Assembly (NCBI RefSeq): GCF_024758725.1
Contig: NZ_CP096972.1
Span: 1,842,001 to 1,906,000 of the forward strand
Source of the DNA: Sphingomonas sp. SUN039
GTDB taxonomy: Bacteria; Pseudomonadota; Alphaproteobacteria; Sphingomonadales; Sphingomonadaceae
DNA: 64,000 nt
Direction of reading: 5' to 3'
In this document: piece by piece, positions 8,884 to 18,144 of the stretch
How positions within the stretch are numbered: position 1 is the stretch's first letter
Layout of the letters: the number at the start of each line of letters is the position of its first letter
Made by a program: the position numbers and the translations under genes
Notes under the pieces: model-generated
Seen by the model: the letters and a program-made list of their open reading frames with translations, nothing else
What the model was told of the DNA's origin: nothing
The model's database searches: none

Positions 8884-10157
8884 CAAAAACCTCGCCTTGC
8901 TATGTCGAATGCCGCGCGATCGAGTTCCTCGCGGAAGTCGGGATGCGCGATGGCGACCATCCGCTTTGCCCGTTCGGCAAGCGACCGGCCCTTCAGCTCC
9001 GCCGCGCCATATTCGGTGACGACGACATCGACTTCGCTGCGCGCGGTGGTGACCGGTCCCGACAGCGCGGTCACGATCTTGCTGATCGTGCCGCCCTTGG
9101 CCGTCGCGGCAAGCGCCATGATCGAGCGCCCGCCCGGCGAGCGTGCCCCGGCGCGGACATAGTCGACCTGCCCGCCCGTGCCGCCGAAATAGCTGCTCCC
9201 GCTCTGCTCGGCATTGACCTGCCCGGTCAGGTCGACTTCCAGCGCCGAATTGATCGTGACCATCTGCGGGATCAGCGCGTGGACGGCGGCGCTGTGGGTA
9301 TAGTCAGCGCTGCACATGCGGATCGCGGGGTTGCGGTGCGCGAAATCATAGAGCCGCTTCGTTCCGATCAGCGCGCCATTGATCGACACACCGGTATCGA
9401 TCGGCTTGCGCGCGTTGGTCAGCACGCCGGCCTCGGCGAGATCGACCAGCCCGTCGCCGAGCATCCCCGAGTGCACGCCCAGATCCTTGCGGTCGCCGAT
9501 AAGGCGCAGCACCGCGTCGGGAACTGCGCCGACGCCGGTCTGGAGCACCGATCCATCCTCGATATAGCCCGCGATATGGCGCGCGATGGCTTCGTCGGTC
9601 GGGCCGATCTTGGCAGGCGCGACCTCGACCGGCGGGCGCGCGACGTGGACCGCGACGTCGATATCGGACCCGGCGAGCAGGCTATCGCCATAGACGAACG
9701 GCATCTGGTCGTTGACCTCGGCGATCACGACCCGTGCCTTCGCCACCATGTCGCGGAGGTGGTCGGCAATCAGGCCGAAGCTGTGATTGCCGTCAGCATC
9801 GGCGGGGCTGACCTGCACGAATGCAACGTCGCAGCCGATGATGCCGTCGGCGATCATTGGCCCGATCTGACCGACATGACAGGGAATAATGCCCAGCTTG
9901 TGCGCCGCCGCCATCGTCCGCAGCACGCCAATGGCACCCATGCTCGACAAGGCAAAGCTGTCCGACGTTTCCGGCGTAAACCGGCCCGAAAAGCTGGTCG
10001 CGATGAAGGCGGACAAGTCGCCGATGCCCGCCCCTTGCGCGATGAGCGCCTCGACCAAAGTCGCCGGCTCGCCGCACGCCTGCCCCATGACGATACGGTC
10101 GCCGTGCCGCAGATATTGGCCGAGATCGAGTCCGGCAGCATCGGTTTCGACGGTCAT
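8883..10157 (-). CDS. Acetyl-CoA hydrolase/CoA-transferase family protein
   Basis: A 424-residue protein of the family that includes 4-hydroxybutyrate CoA-transferase and acetyl-CoA hydrolase. GGTGGQVDYVR near residue 315 matches the glycine-rich CoA/oxyanion motif. In characterised transferases a catalytic glutamate lies in a segment like GIHTEM-x-x-DG; the matching place here reads GVHSGMLGDG (about 228-236), with Gly231 where Glu is expected. If that alignment is right, covalent glutamyl-CoA catalysis is not possible and it may be a hydrolase or another acyl-CoA-acting enzyme. It overlaps both neighbours by ATGA in the operon 12194 to 6773. Confidence 0.88.
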   Translation of the reverse strand: MTVETDAAGLDLGQYLRHGDRIVMGQACGEPATLVEALIAQGAGIGDLSAFIATSFSGRFTPETSDSFALSSMGAIGVLRTMAAAHKLGIIPCHVGQIGPMIADGIIGCDVAFVQVSPADADGNHSFGLIADHLRDMVAKARVVIAEVNDQMPFVYGDSLLAGSDIDVAVHVARPPVEVAPAKIGPTDEAIARHIAGYIEDGSVLQTGVGAVPDAVLRLIGDRKDLGVHSGMLGDGLVDLAEAGVLTNARKPIDTGVSINGALIGTKRLYDFAHRNPAIRMCSADYTHSAAVHALIPQMVTINSALEVDLTGQVNAEQSGSSYFGGTGGQVDYVRAGARSPGGRSIMALAATAKGGTISKIVTALSGPVTTARSEVDVVVTEYGAAELKGRSLAERAKRMVAIAHPDFREELDRAAFDIARRGF

Positions 10158-11011
10158 CGCACCGACGCGAGCAGCGCCTGTGCGCGCGACAGATAGGGCC
10201 GGTCGAGCATCCCGCCCTTGTACCCGATCGCACCGACGCCCGGGTTGGCCGCGAACACATCGACAATGGTCTGCGCTTCTTCGATCTCTTCCGCCGTCGG
10301 CGTGAACGCCGCGTTGATGACATCGACCTGCGCCGGATGGATCGCGAGCATCCCGCGGTAGCCGTCGCGCCGCACCTTTTCGGCGCGCGCCTTAAGACTC
10401 TCCAAATCACGGAAGTCGCCCTGGATCGTCTCGACCGCCGTCACCCCTGCCGTCGCTGCACCAAGCAGGCACAGGCTGCGCGCGAGTTCATAGGTGAAGC
10501 CATAGCTGCCATCGGGATTGCGGTTCGAACTCGCGCCAATGGAGTCGGCCAAATCTTCCGCACCCCAGGTCAGCGCGACAACACGCGGCGCGCCCTTATA
10601 GCTGCCGGTGTGGAACATGGCCTCGGCAGTTTCGGTCACCAGCACGATCACCGGCGTCGACCCAATCGCGATGTCATGCGCCGCCTCGAACGCCGACAGA
10701 TAGTTGTCGAGCCTCTCCACATCGGCACGCCCATAAACCTTGGGCAACATGATCCCGCCCGGTTTTGCGGGCATTACGGCAGCCAGATCATCGAGCGTCC
10801 ACGGGCCGTCGAGCGGATTGATCCTCACCCACAAACGGCTGCGGTCGCCAGCATACCCAGCCAGAAAGTCGTGCACCATGCGGCGCGCGAGCGGCTTGTT
10901 TTCGGGCGTCACCGCATCTTCGAGATCGAACAGCGCGATGTCCGCCGCACTCTCCGCAGCCTTGCCCATCTTCTTGTCGCTGTCACCCGGCGCAAACAGC
11001 CAGGAGCGCAT
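10154..11011 (-). CDS. CitE-like HpcH/HpaI aldolase / CoA-ester lyase
   Basis: A 285-residue TIM-barrel lyase of the citrate lyase beta / malyl-CoA lyase family. It begins MRSWLFAPGDSDKKM, a typical opening, and has LFDLEDAV, LWVRINPLD, LPKV, TETAEAM and WGAEDLAD, which supply Mg2+ and CoA-ester contacts. Such enzymes split or form beta-hydroxyacyl-CoAs to acetyl-CoA or propionyl-CoA plus a 2-oxoacid. The ATG at 11011 fits the family start; upstream in-frame codons are not conserved in character. It overlaps the CoA transferase by ATGA. Cleavage of a side-chain or ring-derived CoA ester is inferred. Confidence 0.9.
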   Translation of the reverse strand: MRSWLFAPGDSDKKMGKAAESAADIALFDLEDAVTPENKPLARRMVHDFLAGYAGDRSRLWVRINPLDGPWTLDDLAAVMPAKPGGIMLPKVYGRADVERLDNYLSAFEAAHDIAIGSTPVIVLVTETAEAMFHTGSYKGAPRVVALTWGAEDLADSIGASSNRNPDGSYGFTYELARSLCLLGAATAGVTAVETIQGDFRDLESLKARAEKVRRDGYRGMLAIHPAQVDVINAAFTPTAEEIEEAQTIVDVFAANPGVGAIGYKGGMLDRPYLSRAQALLASVR

Positions 11012-11027
11012 TTTCAGGGGCGCAGGC

Positions 11028-12194
11028 TCAATAGGATTTGGGGAGGTCAAGCACCTTCTCCGCAATGAAATTCAGGATCATGTGCGGGCTGACCGGCGCC
11101 GTGCGCGGGATAAGGCTTTCGCGCAAATAGCGTTCGACATGATATTCCTGCGCATAACCCATGCCGCCCAATGACAGCATCGCCGTATGGCATGCCTCGA
11201 ACCCGAACTCCCCTGCAAGATATTTGGCGGCGTTCGCCTCGACCCCGCACTCCTCGCCCTTGTCGAACAAGGTCGCGGCCTTCATCGCCATCAGGTTCGC
11301 CGCCTCCAGTTGCGCCCAGCATTTGGCGAGCGGGTGCTGGATGCCCTGGTTCATGCCGATGGGCCGGTCGAAGACGATGCGTTCGCGGGCATAAGTCGCC
11401 GCGCGCTTTATTGCCGCCCGCCCCAGCCCGACCGCTTCGGCCGCAAGCAGGATGCGCTCGGGATTGAGGCCATGGAGGATGATCTTGAACCCGTCGCCCT
11501 CGGCGCCGATCCGGTCCTCCTCGGGCACGAAGAGGTCGTTGATGAACAGCATCGTCGAACCGACCGCGTGCCGCCCCATTTTGGGGATCAGCCGGTGCTC
11601 GATCTTGGTCCGGTCGAGCGTGGTGAAGAACAACGACAGTCCTTGCGTCTTGCGTTCGACCTCCTCAATGGGCGTGGTGCGAACGAGCAGCATGATCTTG
11701 TCAGCGACATGCGCGTTGGTGATCCAGATCTTCTCGCCGGTGACCAGATAACCGCCGTCGCACTTCACCGCGCGCGTCTTGAGCTTGGTCGTGTCGAGGC
11801 CGGTGTTGGGTTCGGTGACGCCGAAACAGATTTTCTCTGCGCCGCTCAGTACCGGCGGGATCATCCGTTGTTGCTGCTCGGGCGTGCCGAACAGGCGCAC
11901 CGGCTCCATGCTGAACACAGGGCCGTGGATGCTCGACGCGCCCGCCATGCCGCCGCCGGATTCGGCCACCGCCTGCATCATGATCGCGGCTTCGGTGATG
12001 CCGAGGCCGGAGCCGCCGCAATCCTCGGGCATGGCGATGCCGAGCCAGCCGGCATCGGCCATCGAGCGATAGAAATCCTCCGGAAACTTGCCCTCGCGGT
12101 CGCGCGCCAGCCAATATTCGTCCGGATAGGGCGCGCAGTGCTTCAGGATCGTGTCCCGGATGTTCTGCTGGTCCTCGGTAAAGGCAAAGTCCAC
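11028..12194 (-). CDS. Acyl-CoA dehydrogenase (full length)
   Basis: A 388-residue FAD-dependent acyl-CoA dehydrogenase. Unlike the split pairs at 19062-23688, it carries both halves of the usual signature: FGVTEPNTGLDTTK with GEKIWITNA in the middle, and RERIVFDRPIGMNQGIQHPLA plus GGMGYAQEYHVER near the C-terminus. It introduces an alpha,beta double bond in a CoA thioester. The start is a GTG at 12194 preceded by GAGGGACAG; the frame continues upstream without protein-like sequence. It is the first gene of a five-gene operon (dehydrogenase, CitE-like lyase, CoA transferase, crotonase, Rieske oxygenase). Confidence 0.93.
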   Translation of the reverse strand: MDFAFTEDQQNIRDTILKHCAPYPDEYWLARDREGKFPEDFYRSMADAGWLGIAMPEDCGGSGLGITEAAIMMQAVAESGGGMAGASSIHGPVFSMEPVRLFGTPEQQQRMIPPVLSGAEKICFGVTEPNTGLDTTKLKTRAVKCDGGYLVTGEKIWITNAHVADKIMLLVRTTPIEEVERKTQGLSLFFTTLDRTKIEHRLIPKMGRHAVGSTMLFINDLFVPEEDRIGAEGDGFKIILHGLNPERILLAAEAVGLGRAAIKRAATYARERIVFDRPIGMNQGIQHPLAKCWAQLEAANLMAMKAATLFDKGEECGVEANAAKYLAGEFGFEACHTAMLSLGGMGYAQEYHVERYLRESLIPRTAPVSPHMILNFIAEKVLDLPKSY

Positions 12195-12271
12195 GTGCGC
12201 GCTGTCCCTCGGCGACCGGCCCGGTCGCGGATTCACGAGGTAGCTGCGGCAACAGGGCCGCACAACCGAAG

Positions 12272-12287
12272 CCCGTGCACATATCGG
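12272..12287 (-). promoter_or_regulatory. Recurrent upstream motif, copy H
   Basis: Read on the minus strand, CCGATATGTGCACGGG is close to the segment at 29428-29442 (13 of 15 bases). It lies about 85 bases before the acyl-CoA dehydrogenase start and reads toward it, inside the divergent gap shared with the MFS gene at 12365. Confidence 0.35.
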
Positions 12288-12364
12288 CCCGGCGAAGGCG
12301 CAGGCCTGTTTTTCGCCGACTGTCTCGCCTAGCACGTTCGCACAAAAATTAGGGGGAGATCGAC

Positions 12365-13597
12365 ATGGCTGCACCGGAAGCCGCGAGCGAATGGCGGCGC
12401 TATCCGATGCTGCCGGTTGCCGCTGCACTCGGCTATGCGACCAGCGTCATCCATATCTACGGCCTCGGCCCCTATATCGAGCCGATCAGCACCGCCTTCG
12501 GTTGGTCGCGTACGCAAACCACCTTGGGGCTGACGCTCCAGACCTTGGTCGCCGCCGTATTTGCCATCCCGATGGGGATGCTCGTCGATCGCATCGGCCC
12601 GCGCCGCCTCGCGCTGTTCGGGGTCGTCGCGACGACCGGCGCATTCGCGCTGCTCGGCACCGCGACCGGCAGCCTCGCCAACTGGCTGGCACTCTGGAGC
12701 CTGCTGGCCATCGCCGCGCTCTTCGTTCAGACGACGATCTGGACCAGCGCCGTCGCCACCCGGTTCGAGGCATCACGCGGCATGGCCTTTGCCGTCACCC
12801 TGTGCGGCGCGTCGGTCGCCCAGGCGATTTTTCCGTTTCTGGGGGCGAAGCTGATTGCGGCCTATGGCTGGCAAAGCGCGGTGGCGACGCAGGCCGGGCT
12901 GTGGTGTGCGGTCGCGCTGCCCCTGCTGCTGCTGTTCTTTCGCGGGGCGCACGATACGGCTCCCGGTAGAGGCGAGACCAAGCTCGAGCGTGCACCGCTG
13001 TCCGGCGCAACGCTGGCCGAGGGTCTGTCGTCCAGCGTCTATTGGCGGTTGTGGCTGGCCAGCCTGTTATTCACCTTCACGATCATCGCGCTGGTCGTAC
13101 ATTTCGTGCCGATCCTGACCGGGCGCGGCATGGGCAAGCTCGAAGCGGCGGGTCTTGCAGGCCTCGTCGGGCTGTTTTCGATTGCCGGCCGCCTCGGCAC
13201 CGGGGTGTTGCTCGACCGGTATCGCGCCGCGCGCGTCGGCGCGGTCGTTTTCCTGTTGCCGGTGGGGGGATGCCTGATCCTGATCGCAGGCGGCACCAGC
13301 GCGATCGGCACTGCCGCCGCCGCCGCGCTGATCGGCCTGACCTTGGGTGCCGAAGTCGATGTCCTGGTGTACCTGACCGCCCGCCATTTCGGTCTGAAAA
13401 ACTTCGGCGCGCTTTACGGCGGCCTGCTGACAGCACTGTCGATCGGCACGGCAACGGGACCGCTCGGTGCATCGGCGGTGTTCGATACGTACGGCAACTA
13501 CACGCCGTTCCTGTGGCTCACCATCGCCTTCATGATCGCGAGCAGCCTCGCGCTGGTCACCCTGCCCCGACCGACCTTCGACGCGGCGAAGGGGTGA
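12365..13597 (+). CDS. MFS transporter
   Basis: Major facilitator of 410 residues with about 12 membrane helices and the motif-A loop MLVDRIGPRR. The segment LGAEVDVLVYLTARHFG links it to the transporters at 5544 and 47933. The ATG at 12365 follows a strong AGGGGGAGA ribosome site. It starts the plus-strand operon transporter - SDR - SnoaL-like protein, with a GTGA overlap to the SDR. The role is inferred as movement of a pathway substrate or product across the inner membrane. Confidence 0.92.
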   Translation: MAAPEAASEWRRYPMLPVAAALGYATSVIHIYGLGPYIEPISTAFGWSRTQTTLGLTLQTLVAAVFAIPMGMLVDRIGPRRLALFGVVATTGAFALLGTATGSLANWLALWSLLAIAALFVQTTIWTSAVATRFEASRGMAFAVTLCGASVAQAIFPFLGAKLIAAYGWQSAVATQAGLWCAVALPLLLLFFRGAHDTAPGRGETKLERAPLSGATLAEGLSSSVYWRLWLASLLFTFTIIALVVHFVPILTGRGMGKLEAAGLAGLVGLFSIAGRLGTGVLLDRYRAARVGAVVFLLPVGGCLILIAGGTSAIGTAAAAALIGLTLGAEVDVLVYLTARHFGLKNFGALYGGLLTALSIGTATGPLGASAVFDTYGNYTPFLWLTIAFMIASSLALVTLPRPTFDAAKG

Positions 13598-14439
13598 CGG
13601 TGGCGCAACGCCCGCCCGTCGCGATTGTCACCGGGGCCAGTCAGGGCGCGGGACGCGGGATTGCCCTTGCGCTCGGCAGCCATGGCTGCACCGTTTATGT
13701 CACGGGCCGCTCGGTCGCAGCGCTCGACGCGACAGCCGCCGCCGTCACCGCCGCCGGTGGACAGGGCATTGCCGCCGTAACCGATCACGCCGACGACGCG
13801 CAGGTTGCCGCGTTGTTCGACCGGGTGTCGCGCGAGCGAGGCCGCCTCGACATCCTCGTCAACAATGCCTGCGCCATCCACGACCGGCTGACCGATTCGG
13901 GCCATTTCTGGGAAAAGCCGCTCGAGATCGGCAATATGATCGACGTGGGGGTCCGCAGCGGTTTCGTCGCGAGCTGGTACGCTGCGCCGGTGATGGCCGC
14001 GCAACGCAGCGGGCTGGTCGTGTTCACCTCGGCCCCCGGCGCGGTCCATTATGTCTTCGGCCCCGCCTATGGCGCGCACAAGGCGGGCGTCGACAAGATG
14101 GCCGCCGACATGGCGGTCGATTTCCGCGAGTTCGGGGTGGCGGCGCTGTCGGTCTGGATGGGATCGCTTGCCACCGGACGCGTCCTCGACCTGATCGCTG
14201 CCGATCCGGCGAAATACGGGCGGCTGAGCGACACGCTCGAAACCCCTGAATATACCGGGCACATCATCTGGGGGTTGTTCAACGATCCGGAACTGATGAG
14301 CCTGTCGGGCCGGGCCGTCATCGGCGCCGACATGGGCAAACGCTACGGCGTCCCCGACGCCAACGGACGCTATCCGCCATCGGTGCGCGAGACGCTTGGC
14401 GTCGAGCCGCATGTCGCGCACCCGCATATCATCCGCTGA
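13594..14439 (+). CDS. SDR oxidoreductase resembling DHRS1
   Basis: An SDR of 281 residues starting at a GTG that overlaps the transporter stop (GTGA). It has TGASQGAG at 13-20, an altered NNAC in place of NNAG near 90-93, Ser146, and Tyr159/Lys163 in YGAHK. The middle region (FWEKPLEIGNMIDVGVRSG, then YGAHKAGVDKMAADMA) recalls the DHRS1 subgroup, whose animal members reduce steroids and other carbonyls. That likeness is from memory of the family, not from a search. A Gly-Arg pair in TGRS (38-39) would favour NADP(H). Confidence 0.88.
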   Translation: MTVAQRPPVAIVTGASQGAGRGIALALGSHGCTVYVTGRSVAALDATAAAVTAAGGQGIAAVTDHADDAQVAALFDRVSRERGRLDILVNNACAIHDRLTDSGHFWEKPLEIGNMIDVGVRSGFVASWYAAPVMAAQRSGLVVFTSAPGAVHYVFGPAYGAHKAGVDKMAADMAVDFREFGVAALSVWMGSLATGRVLDLIAADPAKYGRLSDTLETPEYTGHIIWGLFNDPELMSLSGRAVIGADMGKRYGVPDANGRYPPSVRETLGVEPHVAHPHIIR

Positions 14440-14449
14440 AAGGACCGTC

Positions 14450-15004
14450 ATGCCCGACCTCGACCAGCTGCAACGCGACGTTGCGTATCTGATGGACCGG
14501 CGCGCGATCGAGGATTGCGTCAACGGACACGCACGCGGGCACGATCGCTGCGATGCCGATTTGATCACCGCCGCCTATCATCCCGACGGCGTGGACGAGC
14601 ACGGCTCAGCGGCGATCAACAGCGGGACCGACTATGCCGAATGGGCCAACGCCATCCACCGCGGCGGGTCGGACCTGTGCCTCCACAATATCACAACGCA
14701 CATCTGCGAGATCGACGGCGATACCGCGCACACCGAAAGCTATGTTCTGGTCGGTCTGCTGAACCCCGGCGGCAAGTCGGCGCGGTTCATCAACGGGCGC
14801 TACATCGACCGGCTCGAAAAGCGGGACGGCGCGTGGAAAATCGCGCTGCGGCGCTGCACCGTCGATGTGCTGATCGCGGGCGATGCATCGATCCTCGACA
14901 TGCCGCAGTTCAAGGCGGGCGGGTTCGTCAAGGGCGCGCGCGATACCGGCGATCTCGCTTATCGCCGTCCGCTCACGCTCGAAGATCCCGTGACACGCTG
15001 GTGA
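14450..15004 (+). CDS. SnoaL-like (NTF2 fold) protein
   Basis: A 184-residue SnoaL_4-type protein, second in the window after the one at 3263. It shows DRRAIEDCVNGHARGHDRCD followed by AYHPDGVDEHG, the family pattern with Asp/His/Tyr residues facing the pocket. The ATG at 14450 has an AAAGGA ribosome site 6 bases upstream. Members range from dehydratases and ketosteroid-isomerase-like enzymes to small hydroxylation partners. Following an SDR, it may isomerise or dehydrate the SDR product; this is a guess. Confidence 0.82.
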   Translation: MPDLDQLQRDVAYLMDRRAIEDCVNGHARGHDRCDADLITAAYHPDGVDEHGSAAINSGTDYAEWANAIHRGGSDLCLHNITTHICEIDGDTAHTESYVLVGLLNPGGKSARFINGRYIDRLEKRDGAWKIALRRCTVDVLIAGDASILDMPQFKAGGFVKGARDTGDLAYRRPLTLEDPVTRW

Positions 15005-15114
15005 CCCTGGCACCTATCGGCGCAGCGATGAATGAACATGCCGCGCCGATGATGCTTGCACGCGGTTAGGCCGTCCTTACCACCCTCGGATCGAACACGC
15101 TTGAGAGGTATGCA

Positions 15115-16491
15115 ATGGCTGACATTCCGTTCCGGGTTACCGATCCCGAGCGCATTCCGGCCAAACGCTATTACGACGCAGGGTTTGCGGCTCTCGAAAA
15201 CGAGAAGCTGTGGCCGCACGTCTGGCAGATGGCGTGCCGGCTGGAGCAGGTCGAAAATGTCGGCGACTGGGTCGAATATTCGAACCTCGGCAAGTCGGTC
15301 ATTGTCGTCCGCACCAAAGACGGGGTGAAGGCGTTCCACAACGCCTGCCGTCACCGCGGTGTACCGCTCGCGAGCGAAGGCGGTCACGGCAATTGCAAGA
15401 CGCAGGGGTTCATCTGCCCCTTCCACGGCTGGCGCTGGAACGCGGAGGGGCAGAATACCTTCGTCTATGGCAAGCACATGTTCAGCGAAGCCCAGCTCGA
15501 CCAGGCCGATCTCGCGCTGAAGCCCTGCAGGCTGGAAACGGCGCTGGGATGCGCGTTCATCAACTTCGACGATGCGGCGCCGACCCTGCGCGACACCATG
15601 GGGCCGATCCTCGACCGGATGGAAGCGCATGGCGCGAGCAAGCTGCGCGCCGAATGGTGGTATGCCACCGTGCTCCCGGCGAACTGGAAGCTGGCGATGG
15701 AGGCCTTCATGGAGGGCTATCACGTCATGCGGACGCATCCGCAGCTGCAACAGGCCGCGCCGATGCTCTACAATTCGATGTACGGCATGGACACCGGCGG
15801 AATCGGTGTCCCGATCAACCCGAACCTCGACATCAAGGGCAATATCGCCGCGCAGATCAAACATCTGGGCCTGCTGAGCGAAGGCATGGCGGGTATGGTC
15901 CACGCCAAGGAAGTCGCGATTGCCAGCCAGATCACCGACATCCAGGTCGACGATCCGCAGATGGCGATCATGCACTGGTTCGGCGCGGTCAATCACCAGA
16001 TTACCGAACAGCTTCGCGCCGCCGGAGAGGACGTGCCCGATCTCAACGCCGTTGCGGTGTCCCACCCGGTCAACGCGGTCGAGTTCTTTTTCCCGCATTA
16101 TTTCCTGCTGCCGATGTTCAGCTCGATGTCGGCCTACCGCATCCGTCCCAACGGTCCGGAGAGCTGCATCTTTGAGCTGTGGTCGCTGACCCATGTCGCC
16201 GAGGGACAGGCGCACGAGACGCCGATGGAGCCAACCGTGCTGCCGTTCGACAGCGACAAGTTCCCGCCGATCCCGCGCCAGGATTATTCGAACATCCCGA
16301 TCCAGCAAAAGGGGCTGCATGCCGAAGGGTTCGATTTCATGCGGCTGGGCAAGGACATCGAAGGGATGATCAGCAACTATAACCGCATCATCGACGGGCA
16401 TCTGGGCGGGGCCGACCCGGCCAAGCTTGCGGCGGCGACCAATACGCTGGCGGGCAATTTCGACGGTAAGATCTTCGAGTATGACTTCTGA
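15115..16491 (+). CDS. Rieske non-heme iron oxygenase, alpha subunit
   Basis: A 458-residue oxygenase alpha subunit. Rieske ligands are Cys78-x-His80 (CRHRG) and Cys101-x-x-His104 (CPFHGW). The iron site lies in NWKLAMEAFMEGYHVMRTH with His203 and His208, and Glu200 sits where the bridging Asp usually is, the same change as in the oxygenase at 6773. No beta subunit or reductase is adjacent. The stop overlaps the EthD-domain gene by 11 bases. It probably hydroxylates an alicyclic or aromatic intermediate; electron donors must come from the ferredoxin at 21192 or from elsewhere. Confidence 0.93.
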   Translation: MADIPFRVTDPERIPAKRYYDAGFAALENEKLWPHVWQMACRLEQVENVGDWVEYSNLGKSVIVVRTKDGVKAFHNACRHRGVPLASEGGHGNCKTQGFICPFHGWRWNAEGQNTFVYGKHMFSEAQLDQADLALKPCRLETALGCAFINFDDAAPTLRDTMGPILDRMEAHGASKLRAEWWYATVLPANWKLAMEAFMEGYHVMRTHPQLQQAAPMLYNSMYGMDTGGIGVPINPNLDIKGNIAAQIKHLGLLSEGMAGMVHAKEVAIASQITDIQVDDPQMAIMHWFGAVNHQITEQLRAAGEDVPDLNAVAVSHPVNAVEFFFPHYFLLPMFSSMSAYRIRPNGPESCIFELWSLTHVAEGQAHETPMEPTVLPFDSDKFPPIPRQDYSNIPIQQKGLHAEGFDFMRLGKDIEGMISNYNRIIDGHLGGADPAKLAAATNTLAGNFDGKIFEYDF

Positions 16492-16846
16492 GCCGATGGC
16501 CGAATCGGTGTACAAGCTGTTGATATTCATGAAGCGCAGGCCCGGCATGAGCCTGACCGAATTCCGCGACTATTACGAAAACCGCCATATCCCCTTGTGC
16601 ATGACCTATATGCGCGGTGTCGAATGCTATCGTCGCCGTTACCTCGAACCGGCAACCGACGGCGCGGAGATGGACTTCGACGTCATCACCGAATTGGGCT
16701 TTGCCGAGGCGAGAACACGCGACGTCGTCCTCGACACGCTGGCGCGCGATGCGATGCCCGCCGATGTGATCGCCGATGAAATGAACGTGTTCGAGCGGGC
16801 GAAGACACGGGCGTTCGCGATAACCGAATGCGAGACGACAGTCTGA
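16481..16846 (+). CDS. EthD-domain protein
   Basis: A small protein (121 residues from the ATG at 16481, or 116 from the ATG at 16496) with the dimeric ferredoxin-like fold of EthD. YKLLIFMKRRPGMSLTEFRDYYENRH, read in two parts, is a classic EthD beginning with the conserved F-x-x-Y-x-x-x-H pattern. EthD proteins are found in ether and ring-degradation clusters, often beside oxygenases, and some act as small cyclases, dehydratases or accessory factors. Overlap with the Rieske gene points to a partner role there. Function is not established. Confidence 0.85.
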   Translation: MTSEPMAESVYKLLIFMKRRPGMSLTEFRDYYENRHIPLCMTYMRGVECYRRRYLEPATDGAEMDFDVITELGFAEARTRDVVLDTLARDAMPADVIADEMNVFERAKTRAFAITECETTV

Positions 16847-16949
16847 TCTAAGGGCTGCCCAACGCCCGCGCGATAAGGTGTGCCGCGCGGTTGCGTTTCC
16901 CCGACCGGCATCGGACAGCTTTCCGCAACTGTTTCAGGAGCGCTTGCCC

Positions 16950-18128
16950 ATGTCCGATCTCGCCCTAGATTGCTCCGACCTCGACCGCTATATCGGCAAG
17001 CCGATGCAGCCCGCGCGGATGGTCGACCCCTTCGCGAACAACGACATCCGCCGCTGGGTGCAGGCGATGCATTACCCCAACCGGCTGCACTACGACCACA
17101 ACTACGCAATGCAGAGCCGTTTCGGCGAGTTGATCGCGCCGCAAAGCTTTCCGGTGACGATGGACGACGGCCATGGCTCGGCCCCGTCATGCATCGGTCT
17201 CATCCCCAATTCGCACATGCTGTTCGGCGGCGATGAATGGTGGTTCTACGGCCCGCGCGTAAAGGGCGGCGACCGCATCTGGAACGAGCGCGTGCCGTTC
17301 GATTACACAATCAAGAACACCTCGTCGTTCGGCCCGACCTGTTTCCAGCGCGGCGACAATTTCTACTACAATCAGCACGGCGACCTCGTCGCCAAGCAGC
17401 GCTCGACCTCGATCCGCTACAACCAGTCGGCGGGCGAAGCGGCACAGTCGGGGACGAGCGAGGCGCAGGACGATCCGGTCTGGACCGACGACGAGCTCGA
17501 AGCGCTCGAGGCGCGCAAGTATGAGTGGATCAAGATGCTCCACGACCTCGGCCATTCGCCGCGTTACTGGGACGATGTGCCTGCGACCGGCGAACTGCCC
17601 GCGCGCGTCTTCGGCCCGCACAGTATCGTCAGCTTCACCACCGAATGGCGCAGCTACACCTTCACCCAATGGGGCTCGATGCACCGCCGCACCGATCTCG
17701 ACATGGCAGAGTTGGGCTTCACCGGACCGATGGCCGGGCCTGAGCAGGACCCCACCGAAGAGAAGAACAATCCCGAGAACACCGACGGCGCGTATATCGG
17801 CCCGTCGCGCGGTCATCTGTTCCCGCGCTGGGCCCGCTTCATCGGCATGCCGCGCGGTTACGGGTATGGCGCGTCGATGGGCGCATGGGTGACCGATTAT
17901 TTCGCGGGCTGGGTCGGCGAATGGGGCATGGTGACGCACTCGACCGCGAACTACCGCAGCCCTGCGCTGACCGGCGACATCACCGTGATGACCGGCAATA
18001 TCCTAGGCAAATCGGTCGATGCCGAGGGGCGGCATATCATTTCGGTCGATTGCAAGATGGCCAACCAGAACGGTGCCGTGCTGGCGACAGCCAAGGCCGA
18101 AATCCAGTTGCCCAAACGGCCGGTCTGA
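16950..18128 (+). CDS. MaoC-like dehydratase with FAS1-type hot-dog domain
   Basis: A 392-residue double hot-dog protein. The N-terminal half (about 1-170) resembles the FAS1-like dehydratase domain with YDHNYAMQSRFGELIAPQSF; the C-terminal half (about 195-390) has IVSFTTEWRSYTFTQWGSMHRRTD and resembles MaoC. It should hydrate enoyl-CoA or dehydrate 3-hydroxyacyl-CoA esters. The ATG at 16950 has an AGGAG site 10 bases upstream; the preceding in-frame codons look noncoding. An LLM-type oxidoreductase follows 16 bases later. Similar double hot-dog hydratases serve bulky steroid CoA esters in other bacteria. Confidence 0.85.
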   Translation: MSDLALDCSDLDRYIGKPMQPARMVDPFANNDIRRWVQAMHYPNRLHYDHNYAMQSRFGELIAPQSFPVTMDDGHGSAPSCIGLIPNSHMLFGGDEWWFYGPRVKGGDRIWNERVPFDYTIKNTSSFGPTCFQRGDNFYYNQHGDLVAKQRSTSIRYNQSAGEAAQSGTSEAQDDPVWTDDELEALEARKYEWIKMLHDLGHSPRYWDDVPATGELPARVFGPHSIVSFTTEWRSYTFTQWGSMHRRTDLDMAELGFTGPMAGPEQDPTEEKNNPENTDGAYIGPSRGHLFPRWARFIGMPRGYGYGASMGAWVTDYFAGWVGEWGMVTHSTANYRSPALTGDITVMTGNILGKSVDAEGRHIISVDCKMANQNGAVLATAKAEIQLPKRPV

Positions 18129-18144
18129 CTGGAGCCCAACGCCG

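Noticed and set aside
15006-15030. Copy of the recurrent upstream motif before the Rieske gene at 15115
   Set aside because: The similar sequence (CGCTGCGCCGATAGG on the minus strand) points away from the Rieske gene, so I did not count it.
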